The position numbers and the translations under genes were made by a program. DNA of 64,000 bases from Photobacterium lutimaris (GTDB taxonomy: Bacteria > Pseudomonadota > Gammaproteobacteria > Enterobacterales > Vibrionaceae), in contig NZ_PYMH01000001.1 in NCBI RefSeq assembly GCF_003025555.1, forward strand, positions 744,001-808,000. The letters are read 5' to 3'. Shown piece after piece: positions 1-8,615 of the stretch. The notes under the pieces were generated by a model. It saw nothing but the letters and a program-made list of their open reading frames with translations, was not told the DNA's origin and did no database searches. The first letter of the stretch is position 1. Every line of letters begins with the position of its first letter.

Positions 1-946
1 CCTTTTCAAACTCATCTCGTCCTAACGACTGCCCGATCAATACCGAGCAAGCGACGGATATCCCCATAAATACCGAATATAACAGTGACTCAAACGGACC
101 TATCATGCTGAATACCGCCAACTCAGTCGTACCCATACGACCAAAAATAATTTGATAGGTCAGGGTGCCCAGTGCCCACAGAAGCGCGTTTAGAGACTGA
201 GGGATCGCAATTTTACGGTAAGTCATCCACAGTGTTTGGTGATTACGAATAGCCCGGCTGACAATGAGCCAATGCTGGCGGTAAACCAGTACGGTACACA
301 TCATTAAAACCTGTGCGAATCGAGCAATCGTTGTTGCTAACGCGGCACCAGCAACGCCCATTGCTGGTATGCCTAACCCGCCTTTGATCAATAGGAAATT
401 TAGCGTTATGTTCAACGCAATGGTAATGGCACCCAGAATAAGTGGTAGCATGGCATCATCACTAGCACGCAAGCTCGATTCCAGTGTAATGATGACATGT
501 GTCAGGATCAGAACAGGAAAGCTATACCAGAGGTACTGACTACCTTGCATGATCACATCTAGATCATTCGTTTGAAGCTGCATGATCTGCGGAGCAAAAA
601 CAGTGATGACAAACGTAACGGGTACCATGATGGCAGCACCTAATTTCATGGCTTGAAATGTTACCGTTTTTGCATGAACACTGTCTTTTTTCCCCCAATA
701 TTGGGAAACTAAGATGCCATTGGCAGAAGCGAGGCCCGCCATGATCATAATGGCGACGAAGTGCCATTTCGACGCAATACCAACAGCCGCTGTGGCTGAT
801 TGGCCGAAATCGCTCACCATCAATACATCGGCAAGAGCGAGAATTGCCACTAAGGCACTTTGAATGGCAACGGGAAAAGCCAGCTTTGCTATACGAGCAA
901 AGAGGTCGTTTGGCAGTGCTGTTTGTGTTTTTTTAATTGTTGTCAT
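1..946 (-). CDS. MATE family efflux transporter, partial (C-terminus off the left edge)
   Basis: Reading the minus strand from ATG at 946 gives 315 codons before the window ends, with no stop. The protein opens with a short polar stretch and then a series of long hydrophobic helices. Helix 1 carries AFPVAIQSALVAILALADV, followed by ATAAVGIASKWHFVAIMIMA, a layout typical of the MATE (NorM-type) multidrug and toxin extrusion family, which exchanges cations for drugs across the inner membrane. A full member has about 450 residues and twelve helices, so roughly two thirds is present. It is divergent from the AraC regulator at 1030, with only about 80 bp between the start codons, so that regulator may control it. 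The family call is firm; the substrate is unknown. Confidence 0.85.
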   Translation of the reverse strand, partial: MTTIKKTQTALPNDLFARIAKLAFPVAIQSALVAILALADVLMVSDFGQSATAAVGIASKWHFVAIMIMAGLASANGILVSQYWGKKDSVHAKTVTFQAMKLGAAIMVPVTFVITVFAPQIMQLQTNDLDVIMQGSQYLWYSFPVLILTHVIITLESSLRASDDAMLPLILGAITIALNITLNFLLIKGGLGIPAMGVAGAALATTIARFAQVLMMCTVLVYRQHWLIVSRAIRNHQTLWMTYRKIAIPQSLNALLWALGTLTYQIIFGRMGTTELAVFSMIGPFESLLYSVFMGISVACSVLIGQSLGRDEFEK

Positions 947-1029
947 CGTCAGTCTCCGAATCATACCAATTAGAAATAGGTCGGCTTGGTAATGGACGGC
1001 AACTATAGCGAACCAGAAAATGGAGTGAC

Positions 1030-1932
1030 ATGTTAGAAAATACAGAAAACCTGTGCGAATCTGTCACTGTGGGTTTTGCCATGGTGCAACCCAAAACAGA
1101 TTGGAATGAAGAGGTTTATCTCGCTCAAGCCTGTAAAGAGCGCTTTCTTACTCAGTCTGATCTACCTGAGTTGAATGACAGCGGTTTTTTTATGGCCGGA
1201 CTGGCAGAGTTGGAGGAAGGGTATGAAATTGAACGGGTTGTTACAACCAATCACACCATACTGTTAACACAGGAAGGCATGGGGCTGCTAACTCTTACAG
1301 ACAGGCAATATTATTTACTGCCTAATACTCTGACTGTTTTGCCGGCTGGTTTGCCATTTCGGTTTGAGCTGGCGGATAAAAAGAAAGGTTGGAAAATGGC
1401 TTGGGTACTGCTTAAGCCTGGAGAAAAATGGTTGCCATTGGTGGCTAATGGCCAGCGAGTAGAGCATACCCCAATCTGTGAGCAAGTGTGGTCTGTTATG
1501 AATTTACTGCACAGCGAAATTGGCGGAAGGGCGAGTTACAGAAAGCTATTTGCTAGCGAACTCTCTCGGTTGATGCTGGGTAGTGCGAATTTAGCGCCAT
1601 CTAATTCGGTTTTGCGTGTTCAAAGTGTATTTAATGATATTGAATCACAACTTCACCTAAACTGGACTGTGAAAGGCATTGCTAAGCAGTGTTTTCTAAG
1701 TACTGAGCAGCTAAATAGGATCATAAAGCAGCTTTATCATTGTTCAACACAACAGCGCTTGATTCAGCTCCGCATGGAAAAAGCGGTAGACTTACTTCAC
1801 TATCAAGAATGGACGATTGGTATGGTTGCCCAACGATTAGGTTATCAAGATCCATTCAACTTCACTCATCGTTTTCGCCAATATCATGGCTGTTCACCAA
1901 GGGAATACCGCAAGCGGTTGTTTGCAGGCTAA
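1030..1932 (+). CDS. AraC family transcriptional regulator
   Basis: The 300-residue protein has a cupin-like N-terminal sensor half, with a segment around residues 75-130 typical of AraC ligand-binding domains. The C-terminal 95 residues hold two helix-turn-helix motifs. The second contains GYQDPFNFTHRFRQYHGCSPREYRK, split here as GYQDPFNFTHRF then HGCSPREYRKRL, the AraC/XylS signature. The ATG at 1030 is preceded by GGAG at 1022. The gene is divergent from the MATE transporter, which is the most likely target. The effector is unknown. Confidence 0.88.
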   Translation: MLENTENLCESVTVGFAMVQPKTDWNEEVYLAQACKERFLTQSDLPELNDSGFFMAGLAELEEGYEIERVVTTNHTILLTQEGMGLLTLTDRQYYLLPNTLTVLPAGLPFRFELADKKKGWKMAWVLLKPGEKWLPLVANGQRVEHTPICEQVWSVMNLLHSEIGGRASYRKLFASELSRLMLGSANLAPSNSVLRVQSVFNDIESQLHLNWTVKGIAKQCFLSTEQLNRIIKQLYHCSTQQRLIQLRMEKAVDLLHYQEWTIGMVAQRLGYQDPFNFTHRFRQYHGCSPREYRKRLFAG

Positions 1933-1971
1933 TGACGCTTTCAGAAGTATGGCGCTTCAGAGTCGTAAAAG

Positions 1972-2007
1972 GTCTTATCGGCGTGAGCGATTATTCGCCG
2001 ATAAGAC
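1972..2007. terminator. 12-bp perfect hairpin between convergent genes
   Basis: GTCTTATCGGCG at 1972-1983 pairs perfectly with CGCCGATAAGAC at 1996-2007 across a 12-nt loop. It lies between the end of the AraC gene and the end of the convergent gene at 2023. A run of T is weak on either side, so it may be a bidirectional terminator or simply a stabilising 3' hairpin. Confidence 0.55.
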
Positions 2008-2022
2008 ACGGATGTACGTCGA

Positions 2023-2373
2023 TTAACTACGTTTAGGCTGCTGGTAAGTACGACCTGCAGCTTGATAAACGTCTTTTGTTTTTACATCGAACATGTCGAG
2101 GAAGAACCAAGCAACAAACTTGATGACATCATCACCTACATTCATGATCCACTCAACATATTCTTCTTGCTCGCCTTCATCATTTTCTTGTAGCGAAACA
2201 TGGTAGATGCGTTGTTCACCGTCGATTTCAGCCAGATTAAATTGACCGGTCAGTGATGCTGCAGCTTCAGCAATCTCTGTATCCTCATTGGCTTTAAGTG
2301 CCTCAAGAATCTGTGGAACAGAGTCCAATTCGCAAAGAGCTTTAACCAGCGTTTCAAATTGGTCGTGTTGCAT
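2023..2373 (-). CDS. Conserved-looking acidic hypothetical protein
   Basis: This 116-residue protein is strongly acidic in its first two thirds and has no signal peptide. A hydrophobic aromatic stretch, DVIKFVAWFFLDMFDV, lies near residues 84-99 and is followed by a short basic tail. I do not recognise the family. It looks like a soluble helical protein with an exposed or buried amphipathic helix. The ATG at 2373 begins MQHDQFETLVKAL. It stands alone, convergent with the AraC gene. Codon use looks like that of its neighbours, so it is probably a real gene, but no function can be given. Confidence 0.7.
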   Translation of the reverse strand: MQHDQFETLVKALCELDSVPQILEALKANEDTEIAEAAASLTGQFNLAEIDGEQRIYHVSLQENDEGEQEEYVEWIMNVGDDVIKFVAWFFLDMFDVKTKDVYQAAGRTYQQPKRS

Positions 2374-2708
2374 GATTTAGTACCTATCATTAAGCAAAAA
2401 TTGATTGCGCGTATTGTATCAGTGTAAATCAGATGGAAGACAAGTTTATGATGACACGTTGAATGAGTGCTGTTTTTTTAATCGCTTTTGCTTGGCTCTA
2501 TATTCATTTTAATATTTGGGCGTTCATTCACGAACATCGTACTCCATACAATAGGTGACATGAAAATTCGCCCTTGCTAACAGTATGTGGTTTAGAAAGT
2601 TGCTAGAGGCGCTGCGTAATTTTGCTTTGCATCTCGTTTTGTAGAGCGATTATGTCCTTTATATCTCACTATTACCTCCGGTTTTTACTGCTATATTCCT
2701 CAATCACT

Positions 2709-2751
2709 CCTACGCCCCTTATCTACGCCTCCCAAATAAATGGGGGGGAGG
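2709..2751. promoter_or_regulatory. MalT-like boxes in the amylase promoter region
   Basis: The gap 2374-2812 has no gene. Near its end, GGGGGGGAGG at 2742-2751 matches the MalT box GGGGA(T/G)GAGG at 9 of 10 positions. On the other strand, 2709-2718 reads GGGGCGTAGG, an 8 of 10 match. MalT is the maltotriose-responsive activator of maltodextrin genes in enteric bacteria and vibrios, and the downstream gene is a secreted amylase, so the placement fits. The rest of the gap is AT-rich with no clear structure. Confidence 0.5.
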
Positions 2752-2812
2752 GTATCGGTCATTCAAAGATATGAATAATAGAAAAAACAATAAATAAATT
2801 TGGAGACTCGTT

Positions 2813-4843
2813 GTGAAAAGGAACTTACGCTCTTTCCTCGCTGTGGCTATCGCTGCGTCTTTAGCTGCCTGTAATAGTGCAGATAATATTGGTGATGTTA
2901 CTGACGTAAACTCAAATACCTACCTGTGCGATAGCACTTTGATGACGAAGGCCGATGACCTACGTATTTACCAAATCATGGTTGAGAGCTTTGTTAACGG
3001 TGATGATGCAATAGGGCATGGGACGGGCTATGGTACGAGCCACCATAAAGGTGATCTACAAGGCATCATAGATTCACTGGATTACATCGAGTCACTGGGT
3101 GTTAATGCGATATGGCTAACGCCAATCTTTGATTCTATCCCTGCTGATGGGCAAGACCACTGGGCTGATAGATTGGATGCAACCGGTTACTTTACCAGTA
3201 ACTATTTTGCTGTCGACCCCCGCTTTGGCACTATGGAACAGGCGAAAGAGCTGGTTGAAAAAGCGCATAAAAAGGGGCTTTACGTCTTATTCGATGGGGT
3301 GTTTGGTCACCATAAAGACAATGTTGTGCCTTCGCCGCAAGGACGTCTACCTGTTGGTGATAGTAACCCCGTAAGTTATCCCGAGAGCCTGGCATTTTAT
3401 CAAGAAGTCGCTACCTATTGGATTGAAGAGCTAAAAATTGATGGTTGGCGTCTAGACCAAGCTTATCAAGTGCCAACCGAAGCTTGGACTGCTATTCGAT
3501 CTAGTGTTGATGAAGCATCGAAGTCTGTCACCTATGTTAACGCCAAAGGCGAGACGGTAAACCCGTTAGGCTACATGGTGGCAGAAATTTGGAATAACGA
3601 GAATTACATCAAGGAAACCGGTTACGGTGTAGAAGGGGCCCCTGCGCTGTGTTCAGCCTTCGATTTCCCTGTTCGCTATCGGGTTGTAGAGACGTTTGCC
3701 GCCAACGAAAATGGTATTGGTAGCAAAGGCGGCAAATGGCTGGATGAAGGGATGAACTTGCACAGTTTGTATCCTTCCCATGCTCAGCCCAACTTAATGC
3801 TTGGTAATCACGATTTGGTTCGCTTCGGTGATTTGTTGCAGCGAGGTAGTATTGCCTCGCCGGAGCAGGCTGAATATTGGGATAGGCACAAAGCAGCATT
3901 GTCCTTCCAAGCTGCATATACAGGGCCTATTACTCTGTACTATGGCGAAGAGATCGGCGATGAGCTAGAAGGTTACGCACAAAAAGTAGAGCAAGATTGT
4001 GCCGTTCAAGGGCTCTGTGATGACCATGTTGCCCGCACCAGTGCCAATATTGAGGGTATTACCGCTGATCTCAATGCCAAGCAAAGGGATTTGAAACAGT
4101 ATGTCTCTCAACTAATGAAGCTGAGAGCGACCCATCCAGCTCTTAGCCGTGGTGAACGTATCAATATCGTTGCGAACGAAACGGTATATGTTGACCATAA
4201 ACAAGCTGATGACGACGTTTTAGTTTATATGGTCAGCACAACTTCAGATCAAGATACTGTGGTATTGAAAGCCAGCGAGATTGCCTCAGAAGGTCAGCTG
4301 GTGGATTTAATGACAGGTAAAGTATATAGCCCTATTAATGGCGAGTATAAAATTAGCCTTTCACCTTTTGAAGCGAAGTTCTTGTCGATAGAGCAGCCTT
4401 CAGCGACTGGATTGACGAAAGTAGCCAATGTGGCTGCGACTTCTTCACTGATGGGAGAGGGTTTTATGGCTCAATGTGATAACCCTGCCGTGGAAGGTGC
4501 TGGACCAGTTGGTAAAACCTTGTATGTTGTCGGAGACTTTGTTGATGCTGGCTGGAAGCACAAAGCTAATCGCGCCTACAGTTATGTAGGTGACAATACG
4601 TATCAAGTTGTTGTCGATGAAAAGGCCGGTGCGTTTAGAATGCAATATGCGAGTCAGGACTGGTCGCCACAATTCACCGCTGATGGACTTGAGTTAACGC
4701 CAGGAAAGACCACCAACCTCAAGCGCGGTGGCTATGGTAAAGACACCGCCGTGACTCTACCTGAAGCCGGGAAATATGTCTGGAGCCTCAAGTTTACTGA
4801 CAGCGGTGAGCCAGCACAATTAATGGTCTCTAAGTGTCCGTAA
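2813..4843 (+). CDS. Secreted alpha-amylase family (GH13) lipoprotein
   Basis: The GTG at 2813 follows TGGAGA. The N-terminus is a lipoprotein signal with lipobox LAAC at residues 17-20, so the mature enzyme should be anchored to a membrane facing the periplasm or exterior. The four GH13 regions are visible: region I DGVFGHH (about residue 160, with G in place of the usual N before H), region II GWRLDQAY (nucleophile Asp about 214), region III VAEIW (acid Glu about 257) and region IV LGNHDL (about 330). After the TIM barrel comes a beta domain, and then a C-terminal domain of about 110 residues with paired cysteines that resembles a starch-binding module. The role should be cleavage of alpha-1,4-glucans to maltodextrins; exact specificity cannot be read. 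A MalT-like box lies upstream. Confidence 0.88.
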   Translation: MKRNLRSFLAVAIAASLAACNSADNIGDVTDVNSNTYLCDSTLMTKADDLRIYQIMVESFVNGDDAIGHGTGYGTSHHKGDLQGIIDSLDYIESLGVNAIWLTPIFDSIPADGQDHWADRLDATGYFTSNYFAVDPRFGTMEQAKELVEKAHKKGLYVLFDGVFGHHKDNVVPSPQGRLPVGDSNPVSYPESLAFYQEVATYWIEELKIDGWRLDQAYQVPTEAWTAIRSSVDEASKSVTYVNAKGETVNPLGYMVAEIWNNENYIKETGYGVEGAPALCSAFDFPVRYRVVETFAANENGIGSKGGKWLDEGMNLHSLYPSHAQPNLMLGNHDLVRFGDLLQRGSIASPEQAEYWDRHKAALSFQAAYTGPITLYYGEEIGDELEGYAQKVEQDCAVQGLCDDHVARTSANIEGITADLNAKQRDLKQYVSQLMKLRATHPALSRGERINIVANETVYVDHKQADDDVLVYMVSTTSDQDTVVLKASEIASEGQLVDLMTGKVYSPINGEYKISLSPFEAKFLSIEQPSATGLTKVANVAATSSLMGEGFMAQCDNPAVEGAGPVGKTLYVVGDFVDAGWKHKANRAYSYVGDNTYQVVVDEKAGAFRMQYASQDWSPQFTADGLELTPGKTTNLKRGGYGKDTAVTLPEAGKYVWSLKFTDSGEPAQLMVSKCP

Positions 4844-4882
4844 TGTAAGAATTTAGATTCTTACTCGGATGCTGATAAACAA

Positions 4883-4910
4883 GAGGGGGCTTCATGCTCC
4901 CTCTTTTGTT
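4883..4910 (+). terminator. Rho-independent terminator after the amylase gene
   Basis: GAGGGGGC at 4883-4890 pairs with GCTCCCTC at 4896-4903 over loop TTCAT, followed by TTTTGTT. A smaller hairpin, GTAAGAAT/ATTCTTAC, sits just after the stop codon. Confidence 0.85.
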
Positions 4911-4954
4911 ATTGTTTTAAAGCGATATTTGAAGGTGAATAGGTAGAGGTGAAA

Positions 4955-5275
4955 ATGAGTGACAAATGTGTGGTGATGACAACGTTTTCTGACGATGAGG
5001 TGGGTTCGAAGATTATTCATTCATTGATAGAGAAACGCTTGGCGGCATGTGTGCAAGTTCAGTCGATCGAAAGCTACTATCACTGGCAGGGGAAAGTGAA
5101 TAAAGACCAAGAAAAGTTAGTTATCATCAAAACGACATTGGCACTGTACCGACAGGTTGAAGCCGATATTTTAGCTAACCATGATTACGATACCCCAGAA
5201 ATTATTCAATTGCCGATTACAGCTGGGTATAGCGATTATCTACAGTGGATTGAGAGTGAATGTAAAGCGACCTGA
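4955..5275 (+). CDS. cutA: Divalent-cation tolerance protein CutA
   Basis: The protein of about 106 residues follows CutA throughout: a beta strand with VVMTTF, the conserved LAACVQV, then YYHWQGKV, a segment equivalent to LIIKT near KLVIIKTT, and a C-terminal YDTPEII followed by a YLQWI helix. CutA forms tight trimers resembling PII signalling proteins. It is linked to copper and other metal tolerance, although its biochemical role is unsettled. I prefer ATG 4955, which is 5 nt after AGAGG, over the in-frame GTG at 4949, which overlaps that Shine-Dalgarno sequence. It lies between the amylase terminator and the photolyase operon and seems to be its own unit. Confidence 0.93.
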   Translation: MSDKCVVMTTFSDDEVGSKIIHSLIEKRLAACVQVQSIESYYHWQGKVNKDQEKLVIIKTTLALYRQVEADILANHDYDTPEIIQLPITAGYSDYLQWIESECKAT

Positions 5276-5293
5276 GGGTGCAACTGACTGCAC

Positions 5294-5367
5294 TTATACA
5301 AAAAAAATATTTGTATAATTGATCTATTCTACTACTCTTCCTTGTACAAGAGGTTAGTTTTGTACAA
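5294..5367 (+). promoter_or_regulatory. Operator array and promoter of the photolyase operon
   Basis: Four related half-palindromes precede the operon. TTATACAAA (5294-5302) and TTTGTATAA (5310-5318) form an inverted repeat with a 7-bp gap. Two copies of the perfect palindrome TTGTACAA follow at 5342-5349 and 5360-5367. A good -10 hexamer, TATAAT, lies at 5314-5319 inside the first repeat, so a protein bound there would block or remodel the promoter. The second pair lies between promoter and start codon. Paired AT-rich repeats of this kind suit a MerR-family dimer such as the one encoded by the second gene, implying autoregulation. Confidence 0.7.
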
Positions 5368-5380
5368 GGTAGGGACAGTC

Positions 5381-6328
5381 ATGCAAATACCAGTTGGTAT
5401 CAGCGCCTGCGTCTTGGGCGAGAAAGTCAGATTTGATGGCGGGCATAAATTAAACCGCTTTATGGTCGATGAGTTATCCAAATATCTTACTTTAAAACCG
5501 GTTTGTCCCGAAGTGGGTATTGGGATGTCTGTACCGCGTCCAGCTATCCGCTTACTTCAACTGCCTAGTGAAGACATACGTTTAGTTGACAGCAAGAATC
5601 AAGAAGTCGACTACACCGATAAAATGATTGCTTTTGCTAAGCAAAAGGTATCGCAATTCGATGATTTGTGTGGCTATGTAGTCTGTGCCAAATCGCCAAC
5701 TTGTGGCATGGAGCGAGTTAAGCTCCATATTCCGAACAATAATACCATCCCAGGTGGCTCCGTCGGTATCTACACTCGTGAGCTAATGGCAAATATGCCT
5801 TGGCTACCGATTGAAGAAGACGGCCGTTTGAACGATCCTGTTCTTAGAGAAAACTTTGTTTTTCGCATTTTCGCCTTGAATGACTTTTATCATTCAGTGC
5901 GTGACCAACTTTCTGCCAATGCCATTGTAAAATTTCACTCCCGTTACAAGCTGGTGCTTATGGCCCACAACCCAAGTGCCTATAAAGCACTGGGTAGTAT
6001 GGTTGCTCATATTAGCGAATGGGACATTAATGAGTTCTATCTTGAGTATCGCTTGCAATTTATGGCTGCAATTAAAGAGCGGGCCTCGAGAAAGAATAAA
6101 ACCAATGTGCTAATGCATCTGCAAGGTTATTTCAAACGTTCTCTTACCAAAGAACAGAAGCAAGAATTATCAGAGTTAATCATGAGTTATAAAGAGGGTC
6201 ACCAGCCAATTCTTGCACCAATGGCATTGATTAAACATTACTTAAGGGAATACCCGGATCCGTATCTGCAACTACAAACTTTTATTGACCCGTATCCGGA
6301 AGACTTGAAGTTACGCTATGGACTCTGA
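5381..6328 (+). CDS. DUF523 plus DUF1722 fusion protein (YbgA-like C-terminus)
   Basis: The N-terminal 140 residues are DUF523: it starts GISACVLGEKVRFDGGHK and includes PVCPEVGIGM and AKSPTCGMERV, with four conserved cysteines that suggest metal or cluster binding. The C-terminal half is DUF1722, recognised by HSRYKLVLMAHNPSAYKALG and the LMHLQGYFK segment. E. coli YbgA carries DUF1722 and is encoded beside phrB, so the link to photolyase is conserved. I chose ATG 5381 because AGGTAGGGA ends 5 nt upstream; the longer frame back to 5342 would run through an operator. It is the first gene of the operon, overlapping the regulator by 11 bp. Its biochemical function is unknown; a role in cofactor supply or tRNA/flavin chemistry would be guesswork. 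Confidence 0.87.
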   Translation: MQIPVGISACVLGEKVRFDGGHKLNRFMVDELSKYLTLKPVCPEVGIGMSVPRPAIRLLQLPSEDIRLVDSKNQEVDYTDKMIAFAKQKVSQFDDLCGYVVCAKSPTCGMERVKLHIPNNNTIPGGSVGIYTRELMANMPWLPIEEDGRLNDPVLRENFVFRIFALNDFYHSVRDQLSANAIVKFHSRYKLVLMAHNPSAYKALGSMVAHISEWDINEFYLEYRLQFMAAIKERASRKNKTNVLMHLQGYFKRSLTKEQKQELSELIMSYKEGHQPILAPMALIKHYLREYPDPYLQLQTFIDPYPEDLKLRYGL

Positions 6329-7139
6329 AAAAAAATATTTTGCAATTAAAGACGTTTCTGAAATCACCGGTGTCAACTCGGTAACCCTTAGAGCTTGGCA
6401 GAGACGTTACGGGTTACTATGCCCAATGAGAACAGATAAAGGACACCGCCTGTATTCCGAACATGACATCAGCACAATAAAAGAAATCGTTGAATGGCTG
6501 GATAAGGGCGTTGCTATAGGGAAAGTAAAGCCTATGCTTGGCAAACTTTCCCCAAGTATTGATGATGATCAAAATGAAAGCCAGAAAGCGATAGGTAATA
6601 TTCTCTCTGCTTTGGCGCAATTAGATGCGATGTCATTAGATAGGCAGCTTATACAGCTGATGAAAGAGTACCCGATCAAGGTGTTTGAAAACAAAATTGC
6701 ACGTGTCGTTATTCATGAAATACAGCAAGTAGACAACCCCTTAGTTGATATTCAAAGTGTGATTTGGATAAGTGTGCTTCAGGAACGTTGTTTGTCATTG
6801 GTTGCGGCCTCACGAAAGCGCAATAAAAAAACATGCATTCTGATGAGCTTTGATGAGCAGCCGACTTCCCGGTTCTGGTTACAAGCGGTAGAGTTATCCG
6901 AGGTGGGTTACAACGTCACTATGCTGCCGAGATTAAAAGGCAAACTGACACCATTGACCCCGCTGCTAAATTCATGGGCCGAGAAGAAAATAGTTTTAGA
7001 GGGCGAAAAAAAATTACCTCAGGATGTTGTCAGCCAGTTAGAACAGTTATTAAGTACGACAGAGTCAGAGCTATCAATGATAGGAAGCGTAAACACTATT
7101 CATCCTGAATTAATGGAGTGGCAACATGAGTCAGCGTAA
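6318..7139 (+). CDS. MerR family regulator, CarH/LitR-like but without B12-binding residues
   Basis: Residues 5-75 form a winged helix MerR domain, with AIKDVSEITGVNSVTLRAWQ, RRYGLL and GHRLYSEHDI. The remaining 200 residues have the length and layout of the CarH/LitR light-sensor module: a helical bundle, then a Rossmann-like fold. The cobalamin contacts are altered. The helical-bundle Glu-His pair aligns with LQERCLSL, giving Glu-Arg. The fold's Gly-Glu-x-His loop aligns with SFDEQPTSRFW, so the lower-ligand His is absent. It therefore probably does not bind B12 and may sense something else or act as a plain repressor. It overlaps both neighbours and likely binds the TTGTACAA array upstream. 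Confidence 0.85.
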   Translation: MDSEKKYFAIKDVSEITGVNSVTLRAWQRRYGLLCPMRTDKGHRLYSEHDISTIKEIVEWLDKGVAIGKVKPMLGKLSPSIDDDQNESQKAIGNILSALAQLDAMSLDRQLIQLMKEYPIKVFENKIARVVIHEIQQVDNPLVDIQSVIWISVLQERCLSLVAASRKRNKKTCILMSFDEQPTSRFWLQAVELSEVGYNVTMLPRLKGKLTPLTPLLNSWAEKKIVLEGEKKLPQDVVSQLEQLLSTTESELSMIGSVNTIHPELMEWQHESA

Positions 7140-8568
7140 ACAGGTAGGATTAGTTTGGTTTCGCTCTGATTTGCGTATCGTCGACAATACGGCTTTATTC
7201 GAAGCAGCAACACGATGCGATCAGCTGATTGGCTTATATGTCTCCACGCCGATGCAATGGCATGAACACCATATTGCACCTATTCAAGTGGATTTAATCC
7301 GCCGTCGTTTACCGATACTGCGTGATCAACTCGCTAGCATTGGGATCCCGTTTGTTTTTAAAGAAGTTGCAGATTTTAAACAGATCCCACAGGCCATTTT
7401 GGATACTGTTAAAGATCACGGTATTTCGCATGTCTTTTGTAATAAGCAATATGAGTGGAATGAATTGCAACGTGATGACAATACGGGTCATCAACTTGCA
7501 GAACAACAGGTAAAATTCAGTGCATTTGATGATTGCTGTGTCATAGCACCAGGTAAGGTTCTAACCAAAAAAGGTGAAGCCTTCAAGGTCTTCACGCCGT
7601 TTAGAAAAGAGTGGCTAAATCTGTTTAGGGGGCTTGCACCATCACCTTTGCCAATGCCTGACTCTCTAAATTACCCATTTGAAAAACTCGAACAAAGTGA
7701 TATATCAATAACTTACCCGCCGGCTGACAGTATGAGGTGGCCTGTTGAGGAAGAGACTATCCGTCAGCGATTGGTAACATTCTGCTATGAGAAGGTGGAG
7801 GATTACCATCAGCACCGAGATATACCGTCAATCGATGGTACGAGTTGCTTGTCTCCCTATTTGGCCTTGGGCATGCTGTCTCCACGACAGTGTTTAGCTG
7901 TACTGTTGGCCGTCAGCCCAATGTGCATGGATGAGCCGGAGGGCGGCGCATTTAGCTGGTTAAATGAAATTATTTGGCGAGAGTTCTACCGTCATTTATT
8001 AGTGGCGTATCCGAGTTTATGCCGGGGACAACCATTCCAGCAATGGACCCAAAATGTGAAATGGCAGCCATCTAGCGAGTTGTTATCGGCATGGCAGCAT
8101 GGCTTGACGGGTTACCCAATTGTTGATGCCGCAATGCGCCAACTGAAACAAACAGGCTGGATGCATAATCGATTAAGGATGATTACGGCGAGCTTTCTTA
8201 CCAAAGACTTATTAATCCATTGGCAAGCCGGTGAACAGTGGTTTATGTCCCAGTTAGTGGATGGCGATTTTGCGTCAAATAATGGAGGTTGGCAGTGGGC
8301 GGCCTCGACAGGAACTGATGCACAACCGTACTTTAGGGTATTTAATCCAACAACTCAGGGTGAACGTTTTGATCCAAAAGGGGAATTTATCCGTACTTGG
8401 TTGTATGAATTAAAAGACGTACCGGATAAATATATCCATCAGCCACATCTCTGGCCTGATAGCGGGAAATTAAACTATCCCAAGCCTATTGTTGATCATA
8501 AACAGGCAAGGTTGTTGGCAATAGCGTCATTTAAAACAGCGAAAGATGAATATAACCCATTAATTTGA
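7126..8568 (+). CDS. phrB: Deoxyribodipyrimidine photolyase
   Basis: The 480-residue protein is a class I CPD photolyase by length and motifs. It has an N-terminal Rossmann antenna domain (VWFRSDLRIVDNTAL), then a helical FAD domain with WLNEIIWREFYRHLL near residue 280, WMHNRLRMITASFLTKDLL, and the signature around residues 380-405: GDFASNNGGWQW and STGTDAQPYFR. The enzyme uses light to split cyclobutane pyrimidine dimers with reduced FAD. Start ATG 7126 overlaps the merR gene by 14 bp, so the two are probably translationally coupled. It is the best-understood member of the operon and sets the light/UV theme. Confidence 0.95.
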   Translation: MSQRKQVGLVWFRSDLRIVDNTALFEAATRCDQLIGLYVSTPMQWHEHHIAPIQVDLIRRRLPILRDQLASIGIPFVFKEVADFKQIPQAILDTVKDHGISHVFCNKQYEWNELQRDDNTGHQLAEQQVKFSAFDDCCVIAPGKVLTKKGEAFKVFTPFRKEWLNLFRGLAPSPLPMPDSLNYPFEKLEQSDISITYPPADSMRWPVEEETIRQRLVTFCYEKVEDYHQHRDIPSIDGTSCLSPYLALGMLSPRQCLAVLLAVSPMCMDEPEGGAFSWLNEIIWREFYRHLLVAYPSLCRGQPFQQWTQNVKWQPSSELLSAWQHGLTGYPIVDAAMRQLKQTGWMHNRLRMITASFLTKDLLIHWQAGEQWFMSQLVDGDFASNNGGWQWAASTGTDAQPYFRVFNPTTQGERFDPKGEFIRTWLYELKDVPDKYIHQPHLWPDSGKLNYPKPIVDHKQARLLAIASFKTAKDEYNPLI

Positions 8569-8615
8569 ATGATCACACGATGATCTGAAGCTGGATGTTG
8601 AATTCGGGAGTAACT

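Noticed and set aside
1740..2036. 98-codon plus-strand frame overlapping the AraC gene end
   Set aside because: Out-of-frame shadow of the AraC DNA-binding domain running into the terminator hairpin.
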